Below are positions 32,796-40,302 of a stretch of DNA of 64,000 bases, piece by piece; position 1 is the first letter of the stretch; each line of letters starts with the position of its first letter. The position numbers and the translations under genes are program-made. The notes below the pieces were generated by a model, which saw only the letters and a program-made list of their open reading frames with translations, was not told the origin of the DNA and made no database searches. The DNA comes from Planctomycetota bacterium (GTDB lineage: Bacteria; Planctomycetota; UBA1135; UBA2386), in NCBI GenBank assembly GCA_020638655.1, contig JACKIC010000001.1, positions 1,054,001 through 1,118,000 on the forward strand, given 5' to 3'.

Positions 32796-34004
32796 CTAGA
32801 CGGGCCGCGCCGGGAAGCCGGCGCTCGTCAGGGTCTGCAGGATGCGTTCGACGTGCGCGGTGCCGTGCGTCTCCATCACCACGTCGAGCTCGGCCTGGCG
32901 CGGGCCGAGGTTGGTGAACAGGCGCTGGTGCTCGATGTCGATGATGTCGCCGCCTTCGGCGCCGATCATCTGCGTGACGCGCGACAGCACGCCGGGCACG
33001 TCCTTGATCTCGATGCGCAGCTTGGCGACCTTGCCGTCGCGCTTGAGCGTGCGCAGCAGCACCGTCGACAGCATGCGCCGGTCGATGTTGCCGCCGCAGA
33101 CGACCACGCCGACCTTGCGCTCGGTGAAGCGGTCAGGGTGGCGCAGCATCGCCGCGATGCCGGCCGCGCCGGCGCCCTCGGCGACGACCTTCTGCTGCGT
33201 CGCGAGCAGTTGCACCGCGTTCTCGAGGTCCTCTTCACCGACCAGCAGGATGTCCTCGACGAGCTCGGCGACGAGGCGGCTGGTGATCTCGCCCGGATGC
33301 TTGACGGCGATGCCGTCGGCGAGCGTCAACGTGCCGAGCGGCGGCAGCGGCTCGCCGCGCACCTTGTTGCGCATCGCCGGGCACTGCTCGGTCTGCACGC
33401 CGAGGATGCGGATCTTCGGGTTGACGTGCCGGGCCCACAGCGCGATGCCGCTGATCAGGCCGCCGCCGCCGACCGGCACCACCAGGGTGTCGAGGTCGGG
33501 GCAGTCCTCGAACAGCTCGATCGCCGCGGTGCCCTGCCCGGCGATGATCGCGACGTCGTCGTACGGGTGTACGAACACCAGGCCGCGCTCCTGCTCGAGT
33601 TCGCGCGCGTGCGCGGCCGACTCGGCCAGCGACTCGCCGAACAGCACCACGTGCGCGCCGAACGACGCGGTGCGTTCGACCTTGGCGAACGGCGTCGTCT
33701 GCGGCATCACGATGGTCGCCGGCATGCCCAGGCGCTGCGCGTGGTAGGCGACGCCCTGCGCGTGGTTGCCGGCGGACGCGGCGATCACGCCGCGCGGCGG
33801 GCTGCCCGAGGCGGCCAGCTGCATCAGCTTGTTGCACGCGCCGCGATCCTTGAACGAGCCCGTGAACTGCATGTTCTCGAGCTTGAGGTGCAGCCGCGCG
33901 CCGAGCAGTTCGCCCAGGCGCCGGGCGAGCACGGTCGGCGTGCGCACGACGTGTTCGGCGATCGCGGTGGCGGCGGCGGCGACGTCCTGGGCGGTGACGG
34001 GCAT
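32796..34004 (-). CDS. ilvA: Threonine dehydratase (threonine ammonia-lyase), medium form with ACT domain
   Basis: A 402-residue fold-type II PLP enzyme that deaminates threonine to 2-oxobutanoate. Seen: the PLP lysine in TGSFKDRGA (Lys about 51), SAGNHAQGVAYHA (substrate loop), the phosphate-binding VPVGGGGLISGIALWA (about 176-191), and KVGVVVCGGNID near 315. A C-terminal ACT regulatory domain spans about 328-402 (LRIEIKDVPGVLSRVTQMIG). Length and single ACT domain fit the medium form often used in catabolism or in isoleucine synthesis without strong feedback, so the metabolic direction is open. First gene of a two-gene unit with the methyltransferase. A -10-like TAAGCT lies 9 nt upstream of the ATG. 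Confidence 0.9.
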   Translation of the reverse strand: MPVTAQDVAAAATAIAEHVVRTPTVLARRLGELLGARLHLKLENMQFTGSFKDRGACNKLMQLAASGSPPRGVIAASAGNHAQGVAYHAQRLGMPATIVMPQTTPFAKVERTASFGAHVVLFGESLAESAAHARELEQERGLVFVHPYDDVAIIAGQGTAAIELFEDCPDLDTLVVPVGGGGLISGIALWARHVNPKIRILGVQTEQCPAMRNKVRGEPLPPLGTLTLADGIAVKHPGEITSRLVAELVEDILLVGEEDLENAVQLLATQQKVVAEGAGAAGIAAMLRHPDRFTERKVGVVVCGGNIDRRMLSTVLLRTLKRDGKVAKLRIEIKDVPGVLSRVTQMIGAEGGDIIDIEHQRLFTNLGPRQAELDVVMETHGTAHVERILQTLTSAGFPARPV

Positions 34005-34045
34005 GCGCCCGGCAGCTTAGCAGCCCGCCGCGCCGCCGATGCACG

Positions 34046-34074
34046 TTGTCTGCGCGCCGGCGAGCGGCGATCAT
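34046..34074 (+). promoter_or_regulatory. Putative leaderless promoter of the DUF1294 gene
   Basis: TTGTCT (34046-34051), a 17-bp spacer, GATCAT (34069-34074), then 8 nt to the ATG at 34083. It is within the 78-bp divergent region shared with ilvA. Confidence 0.45.
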
Positions 34075-34082
34075 CGCCGCCG

Positions 34083-34370
34083 ATGTTGCAGCTCGTCTGG
34101 GCCCTGGTGGTGTTGCTCAACCTCGTCACCTTGCTGGTGTACGGCTTCGACAAGTGGCGCAGCCGCGGCGACGGCCGACGCGTTCCCGAACGGGTGCTGC
34201 TGTGGCTCGTGTTCCTGGGCGGATGGATCGGCGCCTGGCTGGCGATGGGCTGGTTCCGCCACAAGACGCGCAAGCAGCCGTTTCGTCGCTACGCGATTGC
34301 CTGGACCCTGTTGAGCCCGTTCTGGCTGCTGGTCTGGTGGTCGTTCACCGAACTGGCCGGCAACCACTGA
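34083..34370 (+). CDS. DUF1294 small membrane protein
   Basis: A 95-residue inner-membrane protein with three hydrophobic segments: LVWALVVLLNLVTLLVY (about 4-20), LLWLVFLGGWIGAWLAM (about 39-55) and AIAWTLLSPFWLLVWW (about 71-86). The DUF1294 signature pattern is seen as YGFDKWRS after the first helix and RHKTRKQPFRRY before the third. Family function is unknown. Divergently transcribed from ilvA with its own putative promoter and followed 12 bp later by a stem-loop. Confidence 0.85.
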   Translation: MLQLVWALVVLLNLVTLLVYGFDKWRSRGDGRRVPERVLLWLVFLGGWIGAWLAMGWFRHKTRKQPFRRYAIAWTLLSPFWLLVWWSFTELAGNH

Positions 34371-34381
34371 GCATCGCGGAC

Positions 34382-34403
34382 GTGCCGCGCGCGGCTGCGG
34401 CAC
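34382..34403 (+). terminator. Terminator-like hairpin after the DUF1294 gene
   Basis: GTGCCGC (34382-34388) and GCGGCAC (34397-34403) are exact inverse complements around an 8-nt loop, starting 12 bp after the stop. No U-tract. Confidence 0.35.
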
Positions 34404-34513
34404 CGGGGATGTCCCGTGCCCGGCGTCGCCGGCCCGGCAGCGATCTGCGGTTGCAGTTATCGTCTCGCGACCCGCTGAGCCCCCCCTCGGCTGCACACCC
34501 ACACCCCGAACTC

Positions 34514-36388
34514 ATGCACCGCACACCTCTCGCCGCTCTCCTCGCCGCGTGCCTCGCCGCCGCAGTGTCGTCCCAGAACGTGCCGACCGGCTTCGTCGTG
34601 GACACGTTGTCGACCGGGCTCAGCACGCCCAACGACTGCTGTTTCCTGCCGGACGGTCGCGTGCTGGTCGCCAACTCCGCCGGCCTCGTGAGTCTGTTCG
34701 CCGGCACCACCGTGAGCTCGGTCGGCACCGTGCCCAACGTCGAGTCCGGCGGCGAGCGCGGCCTGCTGAGCATCGCCGCCGACCCGAACTTCCCGGCGAA
34801 CGGTTACGTCTACGTCTACTACTCGAGCATCCTCGACACGTTCATGCACGTCGATCGGTTCACCTGCACCGGCGACCTGAGCAACCCCGCGAGCAACAAC
34901 CTGATGTTCGCCGGTGCGACGCGGCGCGCGGTGCTCGGCGCGCTGCCCGACAACGCCGGCAACCACAACGGCGGTTCGCTGCGTTTCGGCCCGGACGGCA
35001 TGCTCTACCTCTCGGTCGGCGACGACGCCGGCGCCTGCAACGCCCAGCTGCTGACCAGCCAGGTCGGCTGCCTGCTGCGCTTCGACGTCGGTCCGCTCGG
35101 TCCGGGCGCGAGCGCGACCCTGCCGACCTACTCGTCGCTCGATCCGGGCAACAACCCGCTCAGCGCCAACCTCGACTTCTCGCAGCTCGTGATCGCCCAT
35201 GGCCTGCGCAATCCGTTCCGCATGGAGATCGACGCCGTCACCGGCAACCTCTACATCGGCGACGTCGGCCAGAGCGCCGAGGAGGAGTACAGCGAGTACG
35301 TCTATCCCAGCGGCGCGCTGCCGCTCGTCAACTTCGGCTGGCCGTGGCGCGAGGGGATGATCCCCGGCTTCAGCTGCAGCGGCAGCCAGCCGGCGGGGCT
35401 GGTCGACCCGATCGTGTCCGTGCCGCGCAGCCAGGGCTGGGCCTCGATCATGGGCGGCGCGCGCTACCGCAATCAGGGCCAGCCGTTCGACTTCGGCCAG
35501 AGCTACGAAGGGTGCTGCTTCTACCTCGACTACTTCGTGGGCGAGATGCGGCGGCTCGTGCACAACGGCACTGCGTGGGGCCCGGCGCCGGCGGTTCCCG
35601 GACAGCCGAACCCGACCAACTGGGGCACCGGCTTCGGCAGCGTCACCAGCATGCGCATGGGGCCGGACGGCGCGCTGTACTTCACCCAGCACGGCAACTT
35701 CCTCAAGCGCGTGCGCGCGCTGGGACCGACCAACAGCGTCGTCGCGATCAGCGGCGGCGGGCAGGCCGGCCCGGCCGGTGAGACCTTCGCGATGCCGCTG
35801 CGCGCGCAGGTGCTCGATCCGCAGAACGCGCCGCTGCCCAACGGCACGGTCAACTTCAGCGTGTCGGGTCCGGGCGTGTTGTCGACGACCAATCCGGTGA
35901 TCGCCGACGCCAACGGCTTCGTGCAGACCACGGTCACCGCGACCAACCTCGGCGGCCCGATCAGCGTGACGGCGGCGACGCCCAATTCGCAGACTCCCGC
36001 GACCTTCGGCCTCTACTCTCGCAAGATCACGGCAGTCGCCGCGGGTCAGTATCTGGTGGTGTCGATCTCGAATGCGACCGCGGCCACGCCGCCCGTGGTG
36101 CCTTACATCGTGATGATCTCGTTCCCGGGCTCACCGATCCTGCCGACGATCGTCGGCAACCTCTGCATCGATCCCAACTACGCGCTGGCGTTCGTGATCG
36201 AAGACGGCACCGGCGCGTTCGGCTACTTCTCGCTGTCGGGCTCGGGCGGCGTGGGCAACCCCGGCCTGACCAAGCTCTACACGCCGCCGCCCGGCCTGTT
36301 CACCGGGCAGCTGATGCACTTCCAGGCGGTGGGGATCGACCCGATCACCGGCTGGTTCCGCACCAACTGCGAACAGAGGCAGTTCTGA
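34514..36388 (+). CDS. Secreted glucose/sorbosone-dehydrogenase-type propeller protein with Ig-like domain
   Basis: A 624-residue exported protein with signal MHRTPLAALLAACLAAAV. Residues about 25-400 follow the PQQ-dependent sugar dehydrogenase (GSDH) propeller: STPNDCCFLPDGRVLVAN, GERGLLSIAADPNF, HNGGSLRFGPDGMLYLSVGD, AHGLRNPFRMEID, NLYIGDVGQSAEEEY and MRMGPDGALYFTQHG. The His of NHNGG and the Arg/Asn of GLRNPFR are the usual active-site and cofactor contacts. Residues about 410-500 form an Ig-like/invasin-type domain (FAMPLRAQVLDPQNAPLPNG), and about 500-624 is another beta domain. Possibly a secreted sugar oxidoreductase or a sugar-binding relative. A TATCGT at 34458-34463 may be its -10. 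Confidence 0.8.
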   Translation: MHRTPLAALLAACLAAAVSSQNVPTGFVVDTLSTGLSTPNDCCFLPDGRVLVANSAGLVSLFAGTTVSSVGTVPNVESGGERGLLSIAADPNFPANGYVYVYYSSILDTFMHVDRFTCTGDLSNPASNNLMFAGATRRAVLGALPDNAGNHNGGSLRFGPDGMLYLSVGDDAGACNAQLLTSQVGCLLRFDVGPLGPGASATLPTYSSLDPGNNPLSANLDFSQLVIAHGLRNPFRMEIDAVTGNLYIGDVGQSAEEEYSEYVYPSGALPLVNFGWPWREGMIPGFSCSGSQPAGLVDPIVSVPRSQGWASIMGGARYRNQGQPFDFGQSYEGCCFYLDYFVGEMRRLVHNGTAWGPAPAVPGQPNPTNWGTGFGSVTSMRMGPDGALYFTQHGNFLKRVRALGPTNSVVAISGGGQAGPAGETFAMPLRAQVLDPQNAPLPNGTVNFSVSGPGVLSTTNPVIADANGFVQTTVTATNLGGPISVTAATPNSQTPATFGLYSRKITAVAAGQYLVVSISNATAATPPVVPYIVMISFPGSPILPTIVGNLCIDPNYALAFVIEDGTGAFGYFSLSGSGGVGNPGLTKLYTPPPGLFTGQLMHFQAVGIDPITGWFRTNCEQRQF

Positions 36389-36394
36389 CGCGCG

Positions 36395-36414
36395 CCTACA
36401 GTTTGAGCTGTAGG
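36395..36414. terminator. Bidirectional hairpin between convergent genes
   Basis: CCTACAG (36395-36401) and CTGTAGG (36408-36414) are exact inverse complements around TTTGAG. The element spans the ppiC stop codon and starts 6 bp after the stop of the opposing gene, so it could terminate both. Confidence 0.45.
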
Positions 36415-37481
36415 TTGCTCTTGGCGCGCGCGGCGAACAGCAGGTCCTCCTGGCGCGAACGGCGCATCACCTCGCGGATCGAGGGGATCGCGTCGTCGGT
36501 GAACAGGATGAACATGTGCTGCGCGAAGTCGAGGCGCTTGACCAGGTGCCAGCCGTACTGGGTCTCGACCACGCCGCTGAGCTCGCCGTCGCGCAGCTGC
36601 CAGGCGGCGCGGCACAAGGCGGCCGGCAGGCCCTCGTCGAAGCGGCGGATGCCGTCGAGCTCGCCGCCTTCCTTGGCGGTGCGGGTGTCCTCGGAGTAGA
36701 GCCGGGCCACCTCCTCGAAGTTGGAGCCGTCGGGGCGCAGGCGCGCCTTGATGTCGGCGAGCCGCGCGGCGGCGCGGCCGTAGGCCTCTTCGTCGAGGAG
36801 GATGCCGGTGCCGGCGTCGCGGTTCTGCACCAGGATGTGCGAGATCTTCACCTGCCCGCCGAACGCTCGCGCGTTGTTCTGGAAGAACTGCTGCAGCTGC
36901 GCGCGCGAGTAGTCGTCCTTCTCGAGGTAGTCCAGCCAGCCTTGCAGTTCGGCACCCAGGCCCTGGCGCAGTTGGAAGTCCGCCAGGAACAGGTTGACGC
37001 GCTGCTGGCTGAGCTCGGCCGGGCGGCCCTGCGCCTTGCGGTTGGCGACGTAGGTGTCCAGCCAGGCCTGGAACGAGACGCGCAGGCGTTCGCTCTGCGC
37101 CGCCTGCAGCGCCGCCTGGTCGATCTCCTTGTCGGCGCTCAGCTGGCGCAGCGCCTCGATGTCCGCGAACTGCCGCACCCACGGCGCGATCAGGTCCGAC
37201 TGCAGCATCGCCTGCACGGTGGGCACCTTCTCGAGGGCCTCACGGAAGCCCGGGTGGTGCTGCTCGTCGATGTGGTCGACGAGGTTGCCCAGGGTCAGCA
37301 CGCGCTCGCCGACGACCGCGATCGGCGCGTCCCGATCGGCCGGATAGTGGCGCACGACGAAGTGCGGCTTGGGCGCCGGCGTCTGCGTCCGGTCGGGGGT
37401 CTGAACGGCTTCCTGGGCCCGGATCGGGGCGGTGACGGCCGCGAGCAGGAGGAGCGTGGGCAGGTAGGAGTTCGTCGGCAT
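36396..37481 (-). CDS. Periplasmic parvulin-type peptidyl-prolyl isomerase (PpiC family)
   Basis: A 361-residue exported protein that should isomerise X-Pro bonds and assist folding of exported proteins. The signal peptide is MPTNSYLPTLLLLAAVTAP with cleavage near IRAQ. A SurA-like helical region follows (about 45-200), then a parvulin domain at about 210-335 with KISHILVQNR, FEEVARLYSEDTRTAKEGGEL, FDEGLPAALCRAAWQL and SGVVETQYGWHLVKR. ATG 37481 is used; an upstream GTG at 37487 is in frame. A -10-like TATATC (plus strand 37506-37511) lies about 25 bp upstream on the minus strand. The abundance of secreted repeat proteins nearby fits a folding role. Confidence 0.85.
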   Translation of the reverse strand: MPTNSYLPTLLLLAAVTAPIRAQEAVQTPDRTQTPAPKPHFVVRHYPADRDAPIAVVGERVLTLGNLVDHIDEQHHPGFREALEKVPTVQAMLQSDLIAPWVRQFADIEALRQLSADKEIDQAALQAAQSERLRVSFQAWLDTYVANRKAQGRPAELSQQRVNLFLADFQLRQGLGAELQGWLDYLEKDDYSRAQLQQFFQNNARAFGGQVKISHILVQNRDAGTGILLDEEAYGRAAARLADIKARLRPDGSNFEEVARLYSEDTRTAKEGGELDGIRRFDEGLPAALCRAAWQLRDGELSGVVETQYGWHLVKRLDFAQHMFILFTDDAIPSIREVMRRSRQEDLLFAARAKSNLQLKL

Positions 37482-37639
37482 GGGCACTTGGCGCGAATGG
37501 GGGACGATATAGCCAGACCGGGTCCCTCCGTTTCAGCTTTCGGCCACGGTCTTTCGCGGCTTGAACGGACCGCGTGGGCCCCGTTCGATGTCGGGACCGC
37601 GCAGCGGCTGCGCCGACGTCTCGTTCGCCCCGAAGCTCC

Positions 37640-38827
37640 ATGATCGCCAAACCCAGGACCGCTCTCGTCGATGCCATCGGCCAGAGGTTCGGCAAGGAAT
37701 TCGGCGGCGCCGCGCCGCGCTGGTTCTTCGCCCCGGGCCGCATCAACCTGGTGGGGGCGCACCTGGACTACAGCGGCGGCGACGTGCTGCCCATGGCCGT
37801 GGACCGCGGCATCTTCGCGGCCGCGCGCCTGCGCACCGACGGCCGCATCCGGCTGGTGAGCATCGACCAGCAGCTGCGCGTCGACGCCGACGCCGCGACC
37901 ATGCCGGCGCGCACCCGCCCGGAATGGGGCTGGGCCGGCTACCCGATCGGGGTCTGGCGCGGCTTCCGCGAGCGCACCGGCAAGGGCGATGGCGTCGAGA
38001 TCGTGTTCGGCGGCGACGTGCCGATGGCCTCGGGACTGTCGTCGTCGGCCGCGCTCGAGGTGGTCACGGCGATCGCGCTCGATGCCCTGCACGACACCCA
38101 ACTCGAACGTCACCAGCTGGCGCTGCTCGCGCACCGGGCCGAGACCGGCTTCGTCGGCGTGCGCTGCGGCATCATGGATCAGTTCGCGTCGGCGCTGGGC
38201 CGCGCCGGCCAGGTCCTGCTGCTGCACTGTGCCGGGCCGCGCTGGGAGCACGTGCCGTTCGATCCCGAGGCCTGCGAGGTGCTCGTGATGGACACCCTGA
38301 AGCCGCGCGCCCTGGCCAAGACCGGCTTCAACGAACGCGTCGCGCAGTGCGCGACCGCGCACGAACTGCTGCGCACGCACGTGCGCGACCTGCCGCATCT
38401 GGCGCAGTACACGGTCGCCGACCTCGAGCAGGCGCGCGAGGCGATGGACGAACTGCTGTTCCGGCGCGCGCGCCACGTGGTCGGCGAGATGGACCGCATC
38501 CGCGCCGGCGTCGAAGCGCTGCGGCATCACGACTACAAGACCCTGGGCGCGATGCTCGACGCGAGCCACCGTTCGACCGCGACCGACTACGACGTCAGCT
38601 GCGACGAGCTCGACGTGATCACGGACGCCGCGCGCGCCGCGCCGGACGTGTTCGGCGCGCGCCTCACGGGCGCCGGTTTCGGCGGCTGCGCGATCGCGCT
38701 GGTGCGTCCGGGCGCGAGCGGGGCCGTCGCCGAACGCGTTGCCGAGGTGTTCTCGCGGCGGTTTGGCGTCAGGCCCACCTTCGACCTGTTGCGTGTCGGC
38801 ACCGGTCCCGGCGAACTGGGGTCCTGA
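37640..38827 (+). CDS. Galactokinase-family GHMP kinase
   Basis: A 395-residue cytoplasmic sugar kinase, the length expected for galactokinase, which makes galactose-1-phosphate from galactose and ATP. Motifs: sugar-binding GRINLVGAHLDYSGG (about 33-47), the GHMP ATP loop PMASGLSSSAALEV, CGIMDQFASALG with the catalytic Asp, and the C-terminal GAGFGGCAIAL. The usual GEHTDY is GAHLDY, so the sugar-contacting Glu is Ala; this may mean a different or broader sugar. The zinc dehydrogenase gene starts 15 bp downstream in the same direction, so the two probably act on the same carbohydrate. ATG 37640 starts directly before the conserved fold. Confidence 0.85.
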   Translation: MIAKPRTALVDAIGQRFGKEFGGAAPRWFFAPGRINLVGAHLDYSGGDVLPMAVDRGIFAAARLRTDGRIRLVSIDQQLRVDADAATMPARTRPEWGWAGYPIGVWRGFRERTGKGDGVEIVFGGDVPMASGLSSSAALEVVTAIALDALHDTQLERHQLALLAHRAETGFVGVRCGIMDQFASALGRAGQVLLLHCAGPRWEHVPFDPEACEVLVMDTLKPRALAKTGFNERVAQCATAHELLRTHVRDLPHLAQYTVADLEQAREAMDELLFRRARHVVGEMDRIRAGVEALRHHDYKTLGAMLDASHRSTATDYDVSCDELDVITDAARAAPDVFGARLTGAGFGGCAIALVRPGASGAVAERVAEVFSRRFGVRPTFDLLRVGTGPGELGS

Positions 38828-38842
38828 CCTGCGAGCTGGCCG

Positions 38843-39808
38843 ATGCGCGGACTGTTCCTCGAACGCGGAAGCCTGTCGCTGCGCGACGACCTGCCCGAAC
38901 CGGTGGCGCCGCCGGGCTGGTCCACGGTCGCGGTGCGCCGCGCGGGCATCTGCGCCACCGATCAGGCGCTGGCGCGCGGCTACATGGGGTTCTGCGGCGT
39001 GCCCGGCCACGAGTTCGTCGGCGAAGCCCTGGACGGGCCGCTGCGCGGCCGGCGCGTGGTCGGCGAGATCAACGCCGGCTGCGGGGAATGCGAGCGTTGC
39101 CGCGGCGGTGACAGCCGCCACTGCGCCACCCGCACCGTGCTCGGCATCGCCGGCCTCGGCGGCGCGTTCGCCGAGCGCATCGTGCTGCCCGATCGCAACC
39201 TGCTGCCGGTGCCGGACGAGGTCGACGACGTCGCCGCGACGTTCACCGAACCGCTGGCCGCGGCGCTGCACATCGCCGACGACGTCGGCGCGGTCGCTGG
39301 CCGCGAGGTGCTGGTCGCCGGCGACGGCAAGCTGGGCCTGCTGTGCGCGCTGGCGCTCGCGGCCGGCGGTGCGCGCGTGACCGTGGCGGGGCGTCACCCG
39401 GAGCGCGCCGGGTTGTTGCCCGACGACGTGTCGTTCCGGACCGGCCTGCTCGAAGACGGCGCGGCGCCGGGCAGCGACCGCGCCCGCTTCGACCTCGCCG
39501 TCGAGGCCACCGGCTCGCCGCAGGCGCTGCCGCGACTGCTGCCGTTGGTGCGCCCGCGCGGCACGATCGTGCTCAAGACGACCACGGAGGCGCCGACCGT
39601 GGTCGATCTGAGCGGTCTGGTGGTCGACGAGCAGCGCCTGCTCGGTTCGCGCTGCGGCCGCTTCGACGTGGCGCTGTCGGCCCTGGCGCGCGGCGCGGTC
39701 GCGGTCGCGCCATTGGTGGCGGCGAGCTACCCGCTGGCCGAAGGCGCGGCGGCGTTCGCGCGCGCGGCCGAGCGCGGCGTGCTCAAGGTGCTGCTGACGT
39801 TCGACTGA
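38843..39808 (+). CDS. Zinc-dependent medium-chain alcohol/polyol dehydrogenase
   Basis: A 321-residue MDR-family oxidoreductase, somewhat short of the usual 340-360. Catalytic zinc ligands are visible in GICATD (Cys) and GHEFVGEA (His, Glu). The structural zinc site is CGECERCRGGDSRHC. The Rossmann nucleotide-binding segment is VLVAGDGKLGLLCALAL, with GxGxxG changed only at the middle. Substrate is probably a sugar alcohol or secondary alcohol, given its operon partner, a galactokinase-like kinase 15 bp upstream. Likely NAD(P)-dependent. Confidence 0.85.
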   Translation: MRGLFLERGSLSLRDDLPEPVAPPGWSTVAVRRAGICATDQALARGYMGFCGVPGHEFVGEALDGPLRGRRVVGEINAGCGECERCRGGDSRHCATRTVLGIAGLGGAFAERIVLPDRNLLPVPDEVDDVAATFTEPLAAALHIADDVGAVAGREVLVAGDGKLGLLCALALAAGGARVTVAGRHPERAGLLPDDVSFRTGLLEDGAAPGSDRARFDLAVEATGSPQALPRLLPLVRPRGTIVLKTTTEAPTVVDLSGLVVDEQRLLGSRCGRFDVALSALARGAVAVAPLVAASYPLAEGAAAFARAAERGVLKVLLTFD

Positions 39809-39817
39809 GCCCCTGGC

Positions 39818-40141
39818 TCACGATTGCGGATTGCAGCGCAACACGACGACGCCCTTGCCGTGCGCGTGCTCGACGAACACGGCGCGCATCTCGACGCCGG
39901 CAGGGAACGCGTAGGTGTGCGGCGTGTCGTGGTAGAGGAAGCGCAGCGTGCCGTCGGCGCTCTCGACGCCGGTCACGCGCGCAGGGTAGCTCACGTCGAA
40001 GCGACCGACCGCGACGCAGTCACCGAAGGCGCTGGCCAGGGTCTTCTCGCTGTCGAACTCACGGCCGACGTGGCCCGTGGTGCAGGCCGTCAACGCCGCG
40101 ACCACCGCGGTGACACAACGCAACAGGACTCGCATGGGCAT
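39818..40141 (-). CDS. Small lipoprotein, unknown
   Basis: A 107-residue lipoprotein: short signal ending in ALTAC (Cys about 20), then a single beta-rich domain (ASAFGDCVAVGRFDVSYP, TLRFLYHDTPHTYAFPAG, MRAVFVEHAHGKGVVVLRC) with three further Cys. Two ATG codons (40141, 40135) could start it; both give a good signal. It converges on the dehydrogenase gene with 9 bp between the stops. I do not recognise the family. Confidence 0.6.
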   Translation of the reverse strand: MPMRVLLRCVTAVVAALTACTTGHVGREFDSEKTLASAFGDCVAVGRFDVSYPARVTGVESADGTLRFLYHDTPHTYAFPAGVEMRAVFVEHAHGKGVVVLRCNPQS

Positions 40142-40265
40142 CTGTGTGGCTTGGATCGGCAGTCCCCGGCGGCCGCGGCCCCGGCGCCGGGCGGGCGGGG
40201 GCGTCGCGGGGCCGGTCGCAACGACCGGCTCTCACGCCGGGACCGGCCTCAAGGCGATACGGGGC

Positions 40266-40294
40266 TTGGGAGATCGGCCCGTCGCGACGATGAT
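40266..40294 (+). promoter_or_regulatory. Putative leaderless promoter of the DUF1552 gene
   Basis: TTGGGA (40266-40271), a 17-bp spacer, GATGAT (40289-40294), then 8 nt to the ATG at 40303. No Shine-Dalgarno sequence. Confidence 0.4.
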
Positions 40295-40302
40295 CTCGGC
40301 CC

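Noticed and set aside
31035..34083. Plus-strand open frame opposite the methyltransferase and threonine dehydratase
   Set aside because: Only its last part from 34083 is a real gene (DUF1294). The rest is antisense to two enzymes with catalytic motifs.
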